Positions 1-12,430 of a stretch of 64,000 nt of DNA are shown in pieces (the first letter of the stretch is position 1; each line of letters begins with the position of its first letter). The notes under the pieces are model-generated. The model saw only the letters and a program-made list of their open reading frames with translations, did no database searches and was not told the DNA's origin. The stretch is taken from positions 30,094,411-30,158,410 of the forward strand of contig NC_041004.1 of NCBI RefSeq assembly GCF_004193775.1, in the 5' to 3' direction. A program made the translations under genes and the position numbers. The stretch comes from Glycine soja (taxonomy: Eukaryota > Streptophyta > Magnoliopsida > Fabales > Fabaceae).

Positions 1-270
1 TAAATAGAACACCTACAAAGACATTTTGACATTCAAATTAATATTAATCCCACTATAGTGTATATGATACAATGACATACCCATATTTATAAGTGTTGAT
101 CAGAGTGGGCTGGATTTCTATGTTTAAAGCTCATGGTCCTTATAAGAGAAATGATAGGGTGTTGCTAGGTGCACCCAGCATTATTGCTAATGCACCCAAC
201 ATTTTTTTAAAATACCAAAACTGCTCCTGCGTTTTTTTCGCAATAGTGATGGGTGTGTGTGAGGGTGGTT

Positions 271-455
271 CGTAAATCGTACGGATCAAGTTGATCCGTA
301 AGGTTGATACAAATCAAGTTCATCCGTAAGGTTGATACAGATCAAGTTGATCCGTATATTGATATTAAGCATATGGATCAACTTGATCCGTAAGCCTTTT
401 ACGGAACAACACGGATATAATGATACATCAACTTGATCAATAAATTGAATCTCTT
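271..455. repeat. Cluster of palindromic gatcaagttgatc repeats, copy A
   Basis: The word tacggatcaagttgatccgta (given here by its core gatcaagttgatc, which is self-complementary except for the centre) and variants occur about six times in 180 bases. Some are separated by the spacer aggttgataca, and the last ones are in inverted form (ggatcaacttgatccgta). The same cluster is at 54481-54665 in copy B. It looks like a transposon terminus or subterminal block, but the family is not identified. Confidence 0.7.
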
Positions 456-1808
456 ATTCTTAATCATATGGAATTTTGTGGCTTCAAGTGTGTCTCCAAA
501 GGCCAAAACTCCTCAAATTTTTAATTTGATCTCCTAAAGCTCTTGCTTAATGTATGGAAATCTCAACTATATAACGATGCATCGCCCCAACTCCAATCAG
601 TTGTAATTTCTTTTACTTTGAACTAAAAGGTTAAAAAAGAACATCTATCTTAGTAAAGTGTTACAGAAGGAGAAGAGACAGAATTCAAAGTAATACCCTA
701 TAAAAGGTGGTTTAAATTGCAAGCGTGAAAAACTAAGTTTATTTTCTAACAGTTTAACCCCAATTTCAGGTGCATAATTAGAATTTCTTATGAAATTAGA
801 AGCAAAATCACAAGAAAGTTGTGAGATTCAATTTTCCGGCATAGGTTTGTTGAAACAATCTTGATAGGAGCACGATTTTATGCAGTAGACACCAATAGCA
901 AAGGTGTTAAATATCTCAAATAAGTGTCAACCATGATACCACTATACTTAATTGGTTTTGTATGCAGACATTTATCACTTGTAAACAAATTGACAAATAA
1001 TAATATAGAGCATATTATGTTTGATCTAATTTTTATCAGTTGAATGATATTTCACATCCTACAAAATATAAACTAGTGGTGACGATGATAGTAGATAATG
1101 ATAGACAAGTCAACCAATGATCGTGGCATATCATAACTAAGCATGCTTGTAAGGAAATAAACAAGTTTGAGATCACGTTCAACAAAGAAATCAAGAGGAT
1201 AATGCAATCATACATATGAAAAGAATGCAAACAGAATGAATAAAAATCCAACCTTAATCTTTTGAGATATCCATAGGTCAACATATTAGTAAAGCTTATT
1301 TCTAGAAGCATTTTGTTTGCTCATGGACCGCACACTCTCAGAAACAAGTTCTTGTGTTGTTCCTTCGACAATCACATGGGTTAAATTGTTGCACATAATT
1401 ATGCTAGCCTTAATTTATGAATATGCTATATTGTACCCAATTACCATGGTCAATTTTGTATATGTCAATCTAAAAAATGATGGTTAACCAATTAGTAAGT
1501 TTAATTAACAATCTTTATATGAAAAGTTAACAACATATGTCTAAAACTAAAATTTAAGTTACATATGAACCTAAAACATTAATAGCCTCAAAAAGTTATA
1601 TATGAATTGAGTTCTCTACTGACATCATCATTCACACCATTTCTCTTAAAAAACTAAGACAAATATAAAAATTCGATCATGTTGAATATAAAGTTTCAAA
1701 ATCATTTTTTCTTAAATCATGTGAGTATAACACATTGTCCAACATTCAATTTATGCACTTACACAACCTAAAAGGACATGTAGATTCTTAGACCAAACTA
1801 AAACTAGC

Positions 1809-2107
1809 AGTCCCAACAAATTAGGTGTTTAACAAAAATGAAGATGAAAAATTTGCGTCAAGTTAACACTTGACAACAATGTGATGTGAAGGATAAAATC
1901 CAAGCATAAAGAACTTGTTGACCATTGATCGCTAAGGATCCAACACTTAATTAATAAGACTTAGTAGTCCCAACAAACTAGGTGTTTAACAAATATGAAG
2001 ATGAAAGTTTTTCATCAAGTTAACACTTAACAAACAATGTGATGTGAAGGATAAAATCCAAGCATTCAGAAAAAGCATTAAGAACTTGTTGACCATTGAT
2101 CACTAGG
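1809..2107. repeat. 157-bp imperfect tandem duplication, copy A
   Basis: Two units start at agtcccaacaaa (1809 and 1966). They share tagtgtttaac-like, gatgtgaaggataaaatcc and aagaacttgttgaccattg blocks, with small indels between them. It is non-coding, and the same pair lies in copy B at about 56019-56317. No function is evident. Confidence 0.75.
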
Positions 2108-4914
2108 GACCAAAAACATAAGTAATAAGACTCTAATCATCACTATCTTGCGATATGAAACAAACCTACTACCAATGACCTTTTTATACTAATAATCTAG
2201 ATCAAACACAAATGTAGCACAACTAACACAATTTGAACCTAAAAACACTCTTAATAAAGAAGAGGAAAGGAATGCTTTGGGTGCATCATGTGACATGATT
2301 AAGACAATAAAGATAAACTTATGCATTATAGTAATCACAAATCGTATACATCTTGTTAACCATGTACAAAATAATTTTAACCATCCTGGTTAGCATAGTT
2401 AACCCAATGACAATATTAGTCTACAAAATAATATCATGACATCAGTAACCATTTGCAATAAGAGAATTAACCATGGTATATATTTTAAATGTATTAGCTC
2501 TATATAATGTGTAGTTAACCGCTGACATCGATAAAATTAACAACTTTCAAATATTGTAAAGCATTAAGCATCATGTCCATATCCTTCATGTTAATGATAC
2601 AGGGCGCATGTATGACTTAAGAAGCAGTACAATTATATATAGGCACTTGTTCATCATACCAAAATACAAATAACGCACACACAAAGTAAAATATGAAATT
2701 TCAACATGCATGTAATGAACCTAAACTATTTTTGGATTCTATAAAATAATAATTCTCGAATCCTAACTCAAGCATGGCAAAGACATTGATTGGGAATCAC
2801 ACTCAAACATATGGGCAAACTTTTGGATTCTCTCTCAATACTCAAAAACCTTGAACTTTCATCACAATAACTCATAATCTAGATATGTGTGAACCCAAAC
2901 AACTAAAGAAGCATGCAAACACAACTATCACAAGCACAACAACCATCATCTCATAAGAAAAAAATTAATACCTAAAGTATTGAGATTTCTATATAAATAC
3001 TTGGGTTACACATAGGTATTTATACAAAAATCACTTATGTCAAGTCGCACAATAAAAACTACGGAGTTAACTACTCTAACGAATAGTGTTAACCATTTAT
3101 CAGTAAAATTACACTTAACTATATACCTAATAGAGTTAACCACTAATCACACATGAGTTAACCCTTTGAATTACTCTGCAACAGTTTCATAGAGAAAAGA
3201 AAGGCATACCTTCAAGTCATGAGAGAAATGCAACCGCAACAATAGTTTCAGGTGAAGTACCTCCGACGACTAACGTTGGACAATGTTCAGATCAGGTGCG
3301 ACGATGGTTTATACAACATGTGACTAGGAGAACGAAATTCAGCTACAACATCAGCTTTAGGTGGACCACCTCCGATGACTAATGTTGACAAGGTTTCAAT
3401 AGGGTGTGATGAGTTCAAACAAAGTGGGACAAAACAAGGATTTCATATCTCCTAATCCTTCACATTGTATCACTCAGAGTTGGGAGTGGTGAAATCAATG
3501 CACAATGAAGATGGAGGAACGACTTGGGTGAACGCATAATGGAGATGAAAGAACGATGAACACACATAAAGGAGAGAGAGGCAAAGAAAGAGAAGTTGTA
3601 CCCTAAACTACTCAATTCTCCCTTTTCAATTGAAAATTTTCTTTTTACTTTTTCTTTTTCTTTTATTAAATATAAAATAATATAATGATATATTTTATTC
3701 CACATAGGCAATGATCGGATGAATAGTGATTACTGTAGAGCGGTACGTGTATCACTACTCTAAAAATGATCAAATGTTAAAAATAGGTAGCAAATTTTGC
3801 AAGAAAAAACATTTTGGCAAAATTATAAAAAAAAATATGGTGATATCCTTAAACCAACTCAAAATTCGATTGGACCATCCAATTTGACGGGAAATCAGTC
3901 ACGTGTCTCATCCGACGCTTCCTAAAAGCTGGTGTATCCTTAAACCAACTCAAAACAGTTGAATTGATCAAAAAACCTAGTGGATTGACCGATTTAGCTT
4001 AAAATTGTTTTTTTTTAATTCAAAACAACGTCATTTTTTTATTGAAAAAATATTATAATTTATGACACTTTTTGAGTGAATTTTATTTTTTATTATCATA
4101 AATTATGCGTATTATGTTATTTGTTGTTCAATATTATCATGATATTATATTACAATATTTTAAAAATATTTTATTAACATCAGTTCGATTCAAACTTAAT
4201 CCCAATTAAACTATTGACTTTTAATCTGGTATCTTGATCTGGATCACAGTTACTATAACATTGTATTTTTTTTTTACCACATAAAAAATATGACATAGAA
4301 ACAGTGGGTTCCTCCTGTACCAAAATAGAAACAAACAGTGAGTTTTTTTTAAAAGAAATCCGTGGGTTTGACCAACATCTATGTTAGGCGTTAAAGAATA
4401 AATACTTTGACTTAAATTTATTTTTCAGTTTTATTTATTGATATGTGCCTTCAAAAAGACATGCTGGCAACATTTGATAATTAATTAGGGTAGCTGATTC
4501 AAACTAATTAAAAACATATATAAAAGATTAAAATTAGACCTTAATTATTAATCTACATTAACTCAAGGGAAAAAAGGTCAGAGTAGATTTTATTTCACAT
4601 TAATTAACGATATTAACTTTTTTTTAAAAAGAAATTTCTTTATGACATGCCGATAATAATTAGTAGATGGAAATTGTTTGAAACATATATTAAAGATTTT
4701 TGCGTCATAACGTACCAGTAATAATTTTAAAATTTTTTATTGGATATTTTTTCCTTAATTACTTCTCTTTCATTATTAATGATGCTAGTATATTAAATAG
4801 AACCCCACACATTTGCTTCCTTCACAAAACACAAATCACTTTAATCAACTCTCCAAGTCTTAATCTTTCAAAGAGAATTCAACAAAAATAAGAGAAATTT
4901 CTCTATCGTGAAAT

Positions 4915-7616
4915 ATGCAAAGCCTAATCACTTGTGTTTTGATTATTGCTTTTATTTCACCATGTTTATGTCATAGGTGGAATGTTGGAACCCAAAACAC
5001 AATTTATAATGTGATAGATTTTGGTGCCGTGGGAGATGGCAAAACAGACGATACACAAGTACGTGTGTTTATGTTTTGTTATTTCTAATTCTAAGGCTTA
5101 ATTGTACATTTCTTTTTTCTACTATTGTTATTTTTTATTCTTTTTTGACAATTTGTTTTTTTACCTATTTTTATTGTATAATATGACCTATTTAATTATT
5201 AACTCCACATCTAATATTTAACAAAAATGTTAATGAAAATGAAACATTTAACGGCACATTCACATTAACACTCTATTACTTTGTCAGTATTTTTGTTAAG
5301 TATTGTATGTCAAGTTAACAAATTGATCAAAATTATATTATTTAGCATTTAACAAGACATTTCTATTTTGAATTGATGGTAGGCATTTTTAAAAGCATGG
5401 CAAAGCATGTGTGAAGCACAAGGGACATCAACTCTATTAATACCACCAAACAAAGTATTCTTGGTGACGAGCATGTTACTAAAGGGTCCTTGCGTCGCCC
5501 CAAGTGTTCAAATTCAGGTATTTCTAATATCATATCCAACTGCATACCATCAAACTATTATTTCTTTTTTGTTTTATTAAGCTTTTGGTACTCTAAAATT
5601 TTATGATCTTTTAATGTTATTTTTATTTTTGAATATTTTAAATAAGGCTCTCATAAAATATATTTCGTTATTAATTTTCATTTTTTCTTAAATTCCATTT
5701 TAATTTACTTTTGAATTTATTTAAATGTCAAAAAATTCTCATTTAATCCGTATAAATGTTACAAGTTTTCTCTTAATCTGTAGACTGGGATATAAAAAAA
5801 ATATAAAAAAATTATAATATTTACAAATTACATATATTAAAAAGTAAGTGAAATACTACTTAACAAAAAAAGAGTAACCCAATTATTAATAGATATTCTA
5901 TGATAAAATATTTTTTTTAAAAAAAACTATTCAAAATAAAGTAAGTGATAAAGTGATAATTATAAGGTTTTAAAGAATAAAACTTAATAGAGTCATTCAT
6001 TAGAATCTTTCTGGCATGTTCAAAATAAATATCCAATACTGAATCATTAAATGGAAAAAATAAACAATTTTCTTTTTCTGTTTTTTTTCATTAAGAAAAA
6101 CTAAAAAATGTTAAATATATTTAGATGAATAAATCAAAAAGGTGTTGAGTCATAATATATAGACTATTGTACTAAAGTTAATTTGGGTTTCTCCTATTTG
6201 TATATCTTGGCCTTCTGGAATCCTTTTAATAATTGAAAAAAAGTCCTTGCAATATGACTTTGTATTTTCTCATTATTTGTTTAATTTTCCTCCACTCTTC
6301 TTGTAGCTTCAAGGGGTAATAGTTGCACCTACCAAGGATGCATGGGTGGAAGGTAATCTGAATACTTTGATTATGATCTCAAATGTAAACGGTCTCACAA
6401 TTGATGGAAGTGGTGGATTAATCGATGGCTACGGTTCTGCTTGGTGGGCATGCAAATCTTGTCCACGACCATCGGTTTGACTACTCTAAGCTCTATTTTC
6501 CCATAGTTTGTTTTTTTTATATTGATATTGATATAAAAATTCAAATTAATCATTATTACTTTAGCATTTTTTAATTTCTACTTTTTAATTTTTTACTACC
6601 TCAATCTACGTCAATAATGCACTTAGGTACAAGTTAGTATATTCTTCAAATGCAGGTTCTTATTATCAATTCCTGCAATTCTGTTAGTGTTACTAATCAT
6701 ATACTAATTTATTCTCAACACCAATTGACTGAATTTTTCATGTGGATGATGCAGGTTCTTATTATCAATTCCTGCAATTCTGTTAGTGTTACTAATCTGA
6801 ACATGATTAATAGTCCAAAATCTCACATACACGTAAATGGTTGTGAGGGTGCCACATTTTCTCATATTAATATTAGTGCTCCCGGTGATAGTCCTAACAC
6901 TGATGGATTTGACATTTCTACTTCCAAAAATATCATGATCGAAGATTCAACTATAGCCACCGGTAAATTAAACAAAGTTTTCATCTAATGAAAATATATA
7001 TAGTATCAAATTTCAAATTAATGTTTTAAAATGATTACTATATGTGCAATTTTAACTTACATTGTCTTTCTACTTAAACAGGTGATGATTGTATTGCCAT
7101 CAGTGGTGGCTCCTCCTACATCAATGTTACTGGGATTGCTTGTGGACCAGGCCATGGAATAAGGTTTATATAAATTACGTTTTAATTTATTTAATATATT
7201 TGGGAGTGATATCCTTCAACCTAACGCACTTATTAATATGAAAATAACAATTAAATATTTGATGGAATTATATCACACACTTGCACATGTCATAAAACTA
7301 TAAAATGATTCCTTGATTAAATTAATATCTTTTGTTATATCCAATTTGTAACTATAACAAATCTCATCAATTAACATGAATGAATTAATCAGCATTGGCA
7401 GCCTCGGTAAAAAGTTTGATACAGTCCAAGAAGTTTATGTACGAAATTGCAGCTTCATAAGAACTACAAATGGAGCAAGAATCAAGACATTTCCAGTAAG
7501 CAAAATATATACGAGTGACAACGTATTTGCTTCCTATAACTATTTTGCTATAATTATATATTTTGTACCCTTTTCTTAAACAATGTAGTTATATAAAAGA
7601 CCATCATTATACATTG

Positions 7617-7680
<64 letters not shown>

Positions 7681-8229
7681 TTTTAAATCCTGGAACATTG
7701 ATTTAGAGGTGTAAGGAAATATTCATATGCATAGAAAAAAATTATTCCCAATATGTCTTACCACTTGAAAGGAATATTTTATTCATTGTATTTTTTTTTT
7801 TTTATAGAATGGAATGGGTTATGCGAAACAAATTACTTTTGAGGATATCACCTTAGAACAAACTCGCAACCCAATAATTATAGATCAAGAATATCGTGAT
7901 TTAACGGTATTCACTTAACTATACATTGATATTATATCCCGTTATTCCAACTTGTTTATTTTGTCTATTGTCTATTAAAGTTGTATTTTTGGAATAATTA
8001 GAATCAAGCAGTTGAAGTCAGTGATGTGACATACAGAGGAATTCATGGAACATCTCTAGATGGAAGAGCTATTACCTTAGATTGCGGCGAGTCTGGTTGT
8101 TATGGAATTGTATTGGATCAAATCAACATTGTCTCTTGTTTAACAGGAAAGTCTGCTTCGTGTTTTTGCAATAATGCTCATGGAACAGCTACAGCTACAA
8201 ATCCAAATTGTACTTGCTTATTACCATGA
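4915..8229 (+). CDS. Polygalacturonase (GH28 pectinase), copy A, eight exons
   Basis: Secreted pectin-degrading enzyme: it hydrolyses alpha-1,4-galacturonan in the cell wall. Exons read by eye: 4915-5058, 5383-5517, 6307-6474, 6755-6962, 7082-7163, 7393-7495, 7808-7906, 8002-8229, all with GT-AG introns and kept reading frame, giving about 388 residues, the usual family length. The N-terminus [19 protein letters not shown] is a signal peptide, followed by the family start [18 protein letters not shown]. All four GH28 motifs are present: SPNTDG, GDDC, GPGHGISIG (split by intron 5) and RIK, so the active-site aspartates and histidine are kept. The last exon has paired cysteines and ends CTCLLP. 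Exon 4 has a second usable acceptor at 6656. The exact biological role (pollen, abscission, fruit) cannot be told from sequence. Confidence 0.93.
6650..6797 (+). repeat. 49-bp direct repeat duplicating an exon 4 splice acceptor and exon start, copy A
   Basis: Bases 6650-6698 and 6749-6797 are identical. Each copy carries the acceptor atgcag and the next 14 codons ([14 protein letters not shown]). The copies are 99 bases apart and the interval has no stop, so use of the first acceptor adds exactly 33 residues in frame. The canonical protein needs the second acceptor, because only it continues into [10 protein letters not shown] of the family fold. The same arrangement is in copy B. Confidence 0.92.
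7619..7678. repeat. (AT)n microsatellite in polygalacturonase intron 6, copy A
   Basis: About 60 bases of uninterrupted AT. The same locus in copy B has about 52 bases, and this is the main length difference between the two copies in this part. Confidence 0.97.
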
Positions 8230-10542
8230 AATCCTTGTTACCCACTCAAACATATCTATAAGTGAAATAATGAGTATTATCATATTACTTTTTCAATAAA
8301 ATATTAATGTGAACACTCATTTTTAGGTTTTTTATTTGCTCCTCTTTTATTTAATTTATTATATGTTTTTATTTTTATAGAATGGAATTTGCCAAAGTAA
8401 TATATATAAATAACTACATTTAATGTTATACATAACATTTAATTACTTGACAGTATACAAATATTCCATAAAAAATTATTTTTTTAAAATTATGTAAAAT
8501 GATAAGGAACGCCATTTCTTAGAAATTGTTCTAAATGAAATTATTTACGTTCAAATAAATTTTTCCTTTTACAAATTTTTGTGTGACAATTTTTGGCAGA
8601 AAAAGAGAAAAGAAGTTTATTCTTGAAAATTTCACAAATAGAGTTTCTCTTTCACATTAGAAGTTTTTGTACGGCACACAAATATAAGAATCAGTGCGAC
8701 CTGCACCCGGGTGTTTGGAATTGTCGTTTGTTGCTACAGAACACAACTTGCCAAATGCCAAAAGGAAAGAGAAACATAAGTATACACTAAAATCCACACA
8801 CAAGAGTTCCAATAACTCAAGAAAATTAGTAACACATTGTGAAAAATAAACACCACGGAAAGTATCACTTTAACTAAGTATCACTTTAATTTTTTAATTT
8901 TTAATGTAATATTAATATTAAAATCAATTCTATAAATTATTTTTCTTTTTTATTTATTAGTTCTTCGGTATAAAATAATTTAAGACGATATTTATTTTGA
9001 GATGGAATAACTAGTTTTTCAGTAATGTTTGATTGAAAAAGAGAGGAGAAGAGAGTAAAAGGGAGGAGAGAATTTTTACAATTTTCTCTTATGTGATTTG
9101 GAGATTTGGAAAGAAAGGGAAAATTTGTTTAAGTGGCACCATAAAGTTACAAAAGTAATTATTCAATAATATAAAGTACTTTCACGGAACTATAAAATAC
9201 ATAATACTACAAGTACTTCCGCGGAATAAACTCAAGCACTTTGTCAAGAGAAAGTCGAGAAGTCAATCTTCTGTAGAACCTAGATATTATTGCACTGTCA
9301 AATAATATTAAGAAATGATTACATAGGATATGAAATTTAATATTCCCAGGCTCGTCATTATGACAAATAAACAACAAGGAAAATATATAGGTGATTTAAA
9401 ATTCATATATAGACAAATGACAACTACTTCACCAAAAACAGATCAATTTTCATGAGACATTATGCATCTTGTAACAACTATGAATATATGATACATTTTT
9501 TTAAGGAAAATGAATTTTATTATATAACCTATATGATACATTTCTTATAATCCAGATTGGATAAACTTCTCAAAAAATACTTACAATAAAAAAGAGTAAA
9601 ATGAATCATATCTCTCCCATAACTAAAATCAACTTCTTTTCACCTCAACTTTTGAGAAGTTCTCTCATCTAATTTCTTGAAAAGTGAATATGCATAAATT
9701 GATTTTAGTCTATAAGAAAAATATAATTTATTTTACTTTCTTAATTTTTCCTATTATAAATACTTTTTGATAAGTTTACCGAAATTGACCCTGTCATGTT
9801 AGTTATCAAGTAGAGATTAGAGAACAAAATATTTCAATGTATTGTGTTAAATTTACCATGAATATTTTGTTTCTTAGTAACCATTTTGTGTCCCCATTGT
9901 TACGGAACATACTTCAAGGGAGGACTTCTATGAATGATTAAGTTCATTTCTTAATCTTTTACACACAAGATAAATCTACTCACACTCCTATAGGGTAGAA
10001 GAGGGATTTATAGGGTATAACAAACATGCATACACATACATAGCAACAAGTGTAGGAAACATTGTTGTACATTTAGAGGCTGCATTTTTTCTACATTTTC
10101 CTGCATGTTCTCTACTGTAATCGGAGTGTCTTCTTAATTTTTCTTTATATTTCATTTAGTGAATCAGTTCCTATCAGAGCATCTTCCACGCTTCAAGCAC
10201 AGATGGTTCATACGTGAGGAGGCCAGAGGCGTATTAGATATAAAAAACTATTCATAAGTCTTCACCTCACAGGTTAAGCTTTTGGAATAATTGGTTAATG
10301 AAAACTACTAACACAGTTTTTATCAGTCATACATATCAGCATACAAGAGGGAGAACAAAGAAATCAGATCAAAATAAGGATTAGAAAGAACTAACTCAAC
10401 TATATCCACTCCTTGATTGATGATCTTATATTGATGTTTCTATATCAATAACACACAACTGGATCTAGATCCTCAAAAACTACATTTAACACTAACATTT
10501 ATTTTAGGACACAAAAGTAAGATATATAATTACATATTAAAA
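8230..10542. other. Intergenic DNA between polygalacturonase copy A and the BIR1-like cluster
   Basis: AT-rich, with no open frame showing a domain. The first part is the 3' flank of the polygalacturonase gene and is shared with copy B up to its end at 64000. The rest leads to the 3' end of the minus-strand kinase gene. No transposon ends, RNA genes or strong repeats were recognised. Confidence 0.6.
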
Positions 10543-10589
10543 TTTAACACCAATTACATATATTATACCCTATATATCTCGCATACCTT

Positions 10590-12337
10590 TCAATAACTTC
10601 CTTCTCGAGCTACAATAAATTCCTCCATTTTATCAGTATCACCAATATCAGTAGGTACCAATATCTCATCCTCAGTTGTGAAATTGTATCTACCCCCAAT
10701 AGCTCTTAAAAGCTGATACACTTCAAACATGGTGGGCCTCTCCTTTGGCGTTGGTGAGACACAGTTGCATACAACCTTTAGAAATTGGAAAAGCTCGCTA
10801 TCAGCATCCTTGCTGACTAGTGATTCATCAATGGCATCATGGTGTTCTGCATTGCTTGTGAGCTCCGTAATCCATTCTACCAGATTTCCTTTAAAAGTTT
10901 CCGGAGCTTTATAGACATTGGTAGGTCTTTCACCTGTCACCAACTCAAGAAGAACAGTTCCAAAGCTGTAAATATCCCCTTTAGTTGTGGCAACCAAAGT
11001 TCTTGTGTACTCAGGAGCAACATAACCTAAATCACCAAACTCCCCATTTACAAAAGTACTCAAATGAGTATCAATTGGGTTCATCAGTCTGGCAAGGCCA
11101 AAATCAGAAATTTTCGGCTCAAAATCTGCATCCAACAACATGCACTTCGAGCTAATGTTTCGGTGGATAATACAGGGATTGCAGCTATGATGAAGCCATG
11201 CTAAACCTTTGGCAGCTCCAATTGCAATTTTGAGCCTTGTAGTCCAGTCAAGGGTGCTCACACCATCAGCAGGATGAAGTTGGTCATGGAGGCTTCCATT
11301 TGGCATATTTTTATAGACTAAAAGCCTCTCCCTTTTGGCCATGCAAAAACCTAAAAGAGGAACCAGATTGCGATGTTTGACAGTACCCAGCGTACCCATT
11401 TCAGACATAAATTGTTTTTCAGTGTACTGAGATTCTTGTAATCTCTTAACCATAAGTGTCGTGCCATCATCAAGGACAGCTTTGTAAACAGTTCCTGTTC
11501 TTCCTGTCCCAATCATATTGGTATTACTGAAGTTGTTAGTAGCCTTCATGATATCACTCAGTTTCATTTTTGGAATTGATTTCTCAAACATAGAAACCTG
11601 ATGTCCATATCATATTAGTTAGACTTAGGCATAATATCCTCATTAGAATTCAATTGTGTGTAAATCATACAAACTAAGGCTCTTTAAATTTTACACAAAT
11701 TAATTTTTCAGAAAATATATTCTACATTTTTTAAACTTTGACAAAAAAAAAATGTATAATTTATCAGTTCCATTTAGAAAATATTTTATTTTCCTTTGTT
11801 TAGTGCAACAGTATGCAAAACATGTTTTGCCTATTAATATACACAACATAGTAAAGGAAATATAATATTTATTACGAAAATGTTTCACTTGAAACTTGAA
11901 AGAATTTAAAAAAAATGAAATATTTCTAACAAACTAGTTCCTATCTTAAACATTTAAAACAATTATCTATTGCTACAAGACACAAATGGATCTACAAGAA
12001 AAATGAATAGTTGTGTAATCATATATGTTCTGTGCAATGCACCAATATAGCTTGCCTTAATTTGTTTAGTTCCTTTTAGACTTCTTGCCCATTTGTTTCC
12101 TTCAGGGTCCTCTTCCTTCTTCTTGAAAGAAACACGTCGCACAAAGAAGAACAATCCAATACACAATCCTAATGCCACAAGAGTCACCCCGCCAGCAGCA
12201 GCTCCAGCAATAACAGCCAAGTTACTCTTGGAAGACTTGGTTTGGCAAGGCGCCAATGTTTTTCCTCCACATAGGCCTTGATTATTTGCATAATTTTTTG
12301 AAACTCCAACGCTAAAGATTGGAACTGGCCCCATCAA
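10590..12337 (-). CDS. 5'-truncated BIR1-like receptor kinase (transmembrane segment plus pseudokinase-type domain)
   Basis: Two exons on the minus strand, 12337-12056 and 11597-10590, give about 429 residues. They are joined by a 458-base intron with a GC donor (AAG|GCAAGC) and AG acceptor. The start shown is only the first in-frame Met. Upstream the leucine-rich-repeat frame has a TGA and then ends at about 12430, so the ectodomain and signal peptide are missing. Present are a membrane helix ([20 protein letters not shown] and following), a basic stop-transfer, and a full kinase domain. Counting from the MFEK methionine: glycine loop 28-36, lysine 49 (MVKR), HRN at 143-145 instead of HRD, DFG 163-165. 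The match is to the BIR1 (At5g48380) group, immune receptor partners of BAK1. Whether it is expressed or a pseudogene is unclear. Confidence 0.75.
11598..12055 (-). other. GC-AG intron in the BIR1-like gene, unit 1
   Basis: On the minus strand the exon ends AAA CAA ATT AAG, followed by GCAAGC. The acceptor is GACATCAG before GTT TCT ATG. Only this junction joins the juxtamembrane KQIK to VSMFEKS in frame, as in BIR1-type proteins. The same non-canonical donor is present in unit 2 (intron 15142-14685), so it is not a sequencing error. AG|GCAAGC fits the known GC-donor consensus. Confidence 0.85.
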
Positions 12338-12430
12338 AAGATTGTTGGATACATAAAATGTCTTGATTCGTGAGAGAACACCAAATTGTGGAGGAATTTG
12401 ACCACTGAGTCAATTCTGATCAAGTTTAAC

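Larger units (their letters stand above)
1..4914. other. Non-coding region upstream of polygalacturonase copy A
   Basis: AT-rich sequence with only short open frames that show no recognisable domain. It holds a cluster of palindromic gatcaagttgatc words (271-455), a 157-bp imperfect tandem duplication (1809-2107), and many scattered GTTAACC words between about 1480 and 3160. A sequence reading tatattaaat at 4789-4798, roughly 125 bases before the start codon, is a possible TATA element of the downstream gene, but this is weak. No other gene is supported. Confidence 0.6.
1..9796. repeat. Segmental duplication, copy A (left, runs off the window)
   Basis: This whole stretch recurs at 54211-64000 in the same orientation. 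The offset is 54,210 bases at the start, 54,212 over most of the segment and 54,204 after the AT microsatellite. The copies differ by scattered substitutions (more in the first 1 kb), a one-base indel near 690 versus 54890, poly-T length changes and 8 bases of AT repeat. The exons of the contained polygalacturonase look identical. Base 1 is already inside the repeat, so the left edge is not seen. The sequence after 9796 cannot be compared because copy B meets the window end. Seen directly; cause unknown. Confidence 0.97.
10543..12430. repeat. Tandem duplication unit 1 (3' half of a BIR1-like gene)
   Basis: This aligns base for base, with few differences, to 13630-15517, an offset of 3,087. 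Both begin at tttaacaccaattacatata and include the 3' flank, kinase exon, GC-AG intron and the end of the ectodomain exon. Similarity stops abruptly near 12430, where unit 1 runs into unrelated sequence while unit 2 continues through the leucine-rich repeats. Confidence 0.93.

Noticed and set aside
93..275. 60-residue plus-strand frame (also at 54303-54485)
   Set aside because: No domain, no splice context, stop-free by chance; present twice only because the segment is duplicated.
3460..3711. 83-residue minus-strand frame (also at 57669-57920)
   Set aside because: Low-complexity K/S-rich product with no recognised homology or promoter.
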